This document shows, in pieces, positions 59,858 through 64,000 of a DNA stretch of 64,000 bases. The DNA comes from Siphonodentalium dalli (Eukaryota > Mollusca > Scaphopoda > Gadilida > Siphonodentaliidae). The translations under genes were made by a program, and so were the position numbers. The notes under the pieces are model-generated. The model searched no databases, had not been told where the DNA came from, and saw only the letters and a program-made list of their open reading frames with translations. Location: contig CP136066.1 of assembly GCA_032622095.1 (NCBI GenBank), positions 95,687,319-95,751,318 of the forward strand, given 5' to 3'. Positions within the stretch are counted from its first letter, which is position 1, and each line of letters opens with the position of its first letter.

Positions 59858-62489
59858 GGGGTGCTATTCACCGGCTGGGTTTATAATATAGTCCAGGTAG
59901 TTTTACGAGGCGACGCTCAATGCGAAGCTATCGGTGGACATATCGATGGGAAGACATCGCCGCGCCATATAGGATTATCCAATCAAGGTGATTGGCGTCA
60001 ATCATAGATTGACCACCGGTCACATAAACATGCTGTGTGTAACAGTACACGTTTGTACACATTTCAACAACGAGCAACCGAGGAAAAGGACGTGGGGCAA
60101 AATATACCACCGACGACATGAGGGGGTCTACACAAAAAATCCGTATATAGGGCCGGGGTGGGTGGGTGGTCCATAGGCCGAAACAATCGTGCTTGTAATT
60201 TTTTTCCAAAATGGGTTTTTTTTTCAAAAATTTACAAGTACTGACCATGTAATGTTGTTTGTAAGCATGTTAGTATCATGTGTGTTGGCATATGGCTATA
60301 TAGACATCTATAGTGACTATTTAGCCTCAGATTTAGCAACATTCTGGATTTCACAGGATCCCGTCCCACTTCTCAGTGGAAAACCGTAATTTAGTCAAAA
60401 AAAATAATGTATTACCCAGTTGTATTACCCGCATAAAAGTAATAAAATAAAATAAACTGTATCACAAATACTACATGGTGAATACTCAATGATGACTAGA
60501 TATCATTGACCCGATTGTTGCATAACATGAAATTGAAAAGGGTATCTCATAAATTTCTAATGTCTGAAATACTGTCTTGTTCTGGCATGCAATCAATTTC
60601 ATTCCTTCTGGTTATTTATCATCTTTTTAATGATTCCATGCAAGTAATGTTAATTTGCAGCACTTATCCAAATAAAACTGAATTGGTTATGATGAATGGC
60701 CGTTACTGTTTATTGTTCAGACAATCCCAACTGAAGGTGACGCTATTCTCCTTGAATTTACGAACTTCATCTTGAAGCTTAAATACAGCTCAACAAGACT
60801 AAACTACAATACTAATTGTATACTGTTATCGCTTACAAATATATGAACTGAAATAATGTGATGCATTCAGATGCTTTGAGAAATGACATTCTTCAATGTC
60901 TTCAAAGTTCAAACTAAAATCAAGAATAAAATCTGACTGAGACTATACTGCAGACTCTAGTGCACAATATACATACAAATGGTTGAGTTATAATAATGCA
61001 AAATGTGTTTACGGATGGAACCAAGTCGGTAGCTCTGGTATGCATCGACAGGCAAAACCTGTGATATGCAGTAATATCTGCACACATCATTCCCGTATCA
61101 TTCAGGTCTATCACCATACCAAACCACTTCAAAATTCGACAACCGACACTTCAACTTATATGGCAAAAACTTTGTACGAATTAAATTTCATAAACAGGGC
61201 CCATGGATAACTCTGGTAGGCATTGGTACTCACAATCCGTGATATTATGCATATTCGTTCCCCATTTCTGGTCCGTCACATGTCATAGAGCATCAAAATA
61301 TGACAACCGACTCTTGAGTTATGATGCAAAATGTTTGTACGGACGGACACACGGACGGCTCGAGACGTCAACTATATACCCGCCGACTAATATCGGGGGT
61401 ATAATAACCATATATCTATGTGTATACCTAACCAACACAATTCCCCTACTCACCCACCCTGGTGAATAAGACTAAAGAGTTCTTTGATCATGCACAAATA
61501 ATTGTAGAACCCCTGACCTGTTTACTACTATTTACACTGGCCAGTGTTCTCTGTCAGACTAAACACGCTCGATATATTAAGGCTATAATGCGGTCTAGGG
61601 CAATTTGTGACATACAGTGTACCTATATACACAATGCTTTATTATTGTTGTTAGATACTGGAAACACCAGGAAACACAGTTTATTTTTCGTTTTTCTGAC
61701 CTGTGCTTTACCGATTAAGGATGTTATTGCTTGAGTCTTAATTTTACACACTTTGCACCAAAAAAGGATAGTGGAATGGGATTGAAAGGCAGTTAACACA
61801 GTTATTGAAGAACGGCTAAAAAACTCTGAAATTTTTATAAAAGCATGAAAAAGGGGGTGGGTCCCTAACATTTGGAGGAACAAATTTGCACAAATGGGGT
61901 GGTGGGTCCCTCGGGGTCGGAAAAAACCTTTTTGGGCCCTATATATGTGCAATTGTTTTCCAGACCCCCCCCCCCCACTGCCGACGAGCGTAACACTTTT
62001 TTGGGCATTTTGGAGAGAAGAATCAAAATATTAAAGAACAAATAAACCGGCACCATTCACCAGCGCCGGAAAAATGTTGCATGGAAAGAAATTTATTTGG
62101 AAATAGCAGGGAAATATCCAAACAGAACCAAAACACAAACAAAATTCTTCTGAGACGTTATATTCTTGGCTCTTCATTTTCACACTGTTCTAATTAAAAA
62201 AAACCTCATTAATATCATTGAAACTCATTCTGCATGAAACTCAAGCATGAGTCTCCACACAATTATACCCACAAATTATACCGCTATACATGCCGATTGT
62301 GGCCGGTGAGTGTTCGTGAATTAGTCGTAAGACGGCGTCAATTGACAGGTGACAAATCTGATAGATTGGATCAATCACACCATCGACAGCGTGTGTCGTT
62401 TGCGCTAAAGCAAAGATACCTTTGCGTTCAGCCGCTACCATATAAACTACCTGGTTTATAAAATAGTCTCGCTTGGTGAATAGCACCCC
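59858..62489. mobile_element. 2.6 kb terminal-inverted-repeat element, no transposase recognised
   Basis: The left end GGGGTGCTATTCACC (from 59858) is matched by GGTGAATAGCACCCC ending at 62489. After a short mismatch the inverted repeat continues with tttataatatag...ctaggtagttt / aaactacctggtttataaaatag, to about 50 bp. It interrupts the minisatellite, which continues on the right. Interior frames are short: 60506-60775, 61462-61734 and others show no motif I recognise. An imperfect pair of about 200-bp units with gcaaaatg-tttgtacgga (61010-61345) ends cacacggacggctcgagac. Probably a non-autonomous DNA transposon. Confidence 0.6.
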
Positions 62490-63000
62490 TGGAGTGACGC
62501 TGTGGTCGAGGGTGAGGTGTATAATATTATGTATATCATGAATGACTATATGCCATTGCACGGCCAATTTGTATATAGGGATTGACAGTATGGCAACATT
62601 AATGGTGGGGTGAATTGATATACAAGGAGTGACTATGATCACGAATGTGGTTTATGCGTATACAGCGAGAGGCTGAATTGTCAGTGATCAGGAATATATG
62701 CAAGTCTGGAGTGTGTGAATGGCCGTGTGCGCGATACTGGACATTGTTATATCTAGAAGGGCTGTAAGGCCATTGGTGAGATCTATATGCATATACATGG
62801 AGTGACTATATGGTTTTGGTTGGGCGTATATGTATATCTTTAGTGGCTATATGGCCACGGGTGTAGCAAATATGTATATATATACTGGGAGTGAGACTGT
62901 ATGACAACTGTATGATCATGGATGTAGCGAACGGGTATACCGGGAGTGACTGTATGGTCATCGGTGGGGTTTATATGTATATCTTTAGTGGCTATATAGT
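62490..63000. repeat. minisatellite, continuation
   Basis: About ten units of the tatatggtcatgggtg...gtatataca...gagtgactgta type in the same orientation as 59412-59857. Confidence 0.8.
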
Positions 63001-63017
63001 AGGGCCCGGCGAAGGTT

Positions 63018-63078
63018 CGAGATTCGATTCGATTCGATATACTCCCGATGATTCGATTCGATTCGATATCATTCGTCC
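63018..63078. repeat. GATTC/GATTCGATTCGATAT microsatellite
   Basis: Short tandem copies of gattc in two clusters separated by actcccgat. Confidence 0.9.
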
Positions 63079-63129
63079 GATTCGTCTCAAAACGAATCTT
63101 AACAACATCAAATATAACACGCAAAGATC

Positions 63130-63746
63130 GTGCCATTTTTATCGCAGTCATCGGAAAAAATAGCAGCACTACCTCTACTTAAGCCAATGGCAGAGGAAAC
63201 GTCCTTTTTGAGCGCGGATCGTTCGATAACTGTATCAATGGTGGTCCCATATATCCAGAATCTGACTAAGCAGTTGCGACTTAATGACGCCAAAGGCGTG
63301 AAAAAGTTCAGAGAATAACTTCATGCACAACTTCGATCCAGATTTGATCTCACCAAACCCCCACCTGCTCGCAGGTTCATACATGGATCCGCGAATAAAC
63401 CGGTAACTCCACCTACCCATAGTTTAGTTGACGCTATGTTTGATGACGTTGAAGCTGCCCACGAGAGGGACAATATACTGGACCCTGGTGACAATTCATT
63501 ATATGTATGGCTAACCACGGAAATGGGGGCATACTCGCGTGTTGGGTTATATTAAAAAGGGATGACTCGCCACCGGAGTTTTGGAAATCGAACCAGTCGT
63601 CATTGCCTTTACTCGCTACAACTGCGAAGGATATACTCGGTATTCAAGCGACGAATTGTTCCAGTGAGATAGTAACGGACCAAAGGCATAGTCTCTCCAA
63701 CTATAACGCGGAAACGTTAATCTGGGCCCGCAACAACTCTAACTAA
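63130..63746 (+). pseudogene. hAT transposase C-terminal fragment, frameshifted
   Basis: Three open pieces in changing frames follow the end of a hAT transposase. The first carries ETSFLSADRSITVSMVVPYI and KQLRLNDAKGVKKFRE. The next has DAMFDDVEAA. The last reads PEFWKSNQSSLPLLATTAKD, then ILGIQATNCSSEIV, then LSNYNAETLIWARNN. That last part is the hAT dimerisation domain (p-x-x-W-W-k...f-P-x-L-a-x-x-A-k-x-x-L-x-i-x-a-t-s-x-x-s-E-r...L-x-f-x-x-x-N). The catalytic N-terminal part is absent and may never have been here. Confidence 0.8.
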
Positions 63747-64000
63747 CTATTTCCGTCAATGGTACAAACTGCAAAAGCCAATGAAATTAGGAGTGAATAG
63801 TTTGGTCGCTTAAATTTCAAGTATATACACGATTACATGTGCTAACTGCTAATTTCGCAGCTTTTGCGAGTAAATGCAGAGATGACTTGTTGAGTCTCGT
63901 ACGCTTTCCAAAACCCCAGCGAATATTTTTTCCAGGGAGATAATCGCACATGGTGAAAACAAATCAACTAGTTAACGAATATTTTGTAACGTTTATTCAT

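Noticed and set aside
60506-61734. Small frames in the 59858-62489 element as a transposase
   Set aside because: None has a D-D-E/D, zinc-finger or other transposase motif, and they are in unrelated frames.

Overview
The window looks like AT-rich, repeat-dense nuclear DNA of a marine invertebrate, possibly a lophotrochozoan. This is suggested by large introns with GT/AG splice sites, invertebrate-type non-LTR retrotransposons, a Ty3/gypsy remnant, a hAT remnant, very long foldback (inverted-repeat) elements, and tandem repeats ending in ACGGACGACGGAC-like strings. Nothing prokaryotic, viral-genomic or organellar is seen, and there are no recognisable rRNA, tRNA or CRISPR features. The species cannot be named from the sequence.

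The one convincing host gene is an ionotropic glutamate receptor (iGluR) on the minus strand, spread over about 44 kb (47368 down to 3551). I could place ten coding exons with matching splice phases, plus one weak candidate: amino-terminal-domain exons at 47228-47368, 43760-44017, 41001-41182, 38448-38648 and 33731-33901; ligand-binding S1 exons at 22703-22822, 15560-15660 and 10410-10500; an S1-end/M1/pore exon at 4677-4998; and an M3/S2 exon at 3551-3768 carrying SYTANLAAFL. The signal peptide, an ATD piece and the C-terminal half of S2 with M4 are not located; the last probably lies left of the window. The pore has Glu where the family normally has the Q/R-site Gln/Arg. A separate signal-peptide exon (24670-24726, CAG|GTAAGT, phase 0) lies in the intron just upstream of the first S1 exon and could start an isoform lacking the ATD.

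The introns and the upstream side are packed with mobile DNA. Foldback elements lie at about 120-1830, 6950-8590, 17592-22690 and 27306-33372 (a 6 kb near-palindrome whose arms flank a head-to-head minisatellite). A half copy of the same family starts at 48485. Its minisatellite is interrupted by a non-LTR retrotransposon block (50104-59411: ORF1 broken by an 11-bp duplication, ORF2 with endonuclease and reverse transcriptase broken by one stop) and by a 2.6 kb terminal-inverted-repeat element (59858-62489), and continues to about 63000. Older fragments include LINE pieces (5868-6330, 16243-17000, 47821-48230), a Ty3/gypsy pol remnant (25147-27057), a HEEADT-motif ORF remnant (19870-20290) and a hAT transposase C-terminus (63130-63746). 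Tandem arrays lie at 11080-11520, 13430-14660 and 42240-42960.

Apart from the iGluR nothing behaves like a functional host gene. The chief interest is how the gene is embedded between long inverted repeats, one ending 12 bp from a splice donor and another about 360 bp from an exon, and its unusual pore residue and possible internal promoter.
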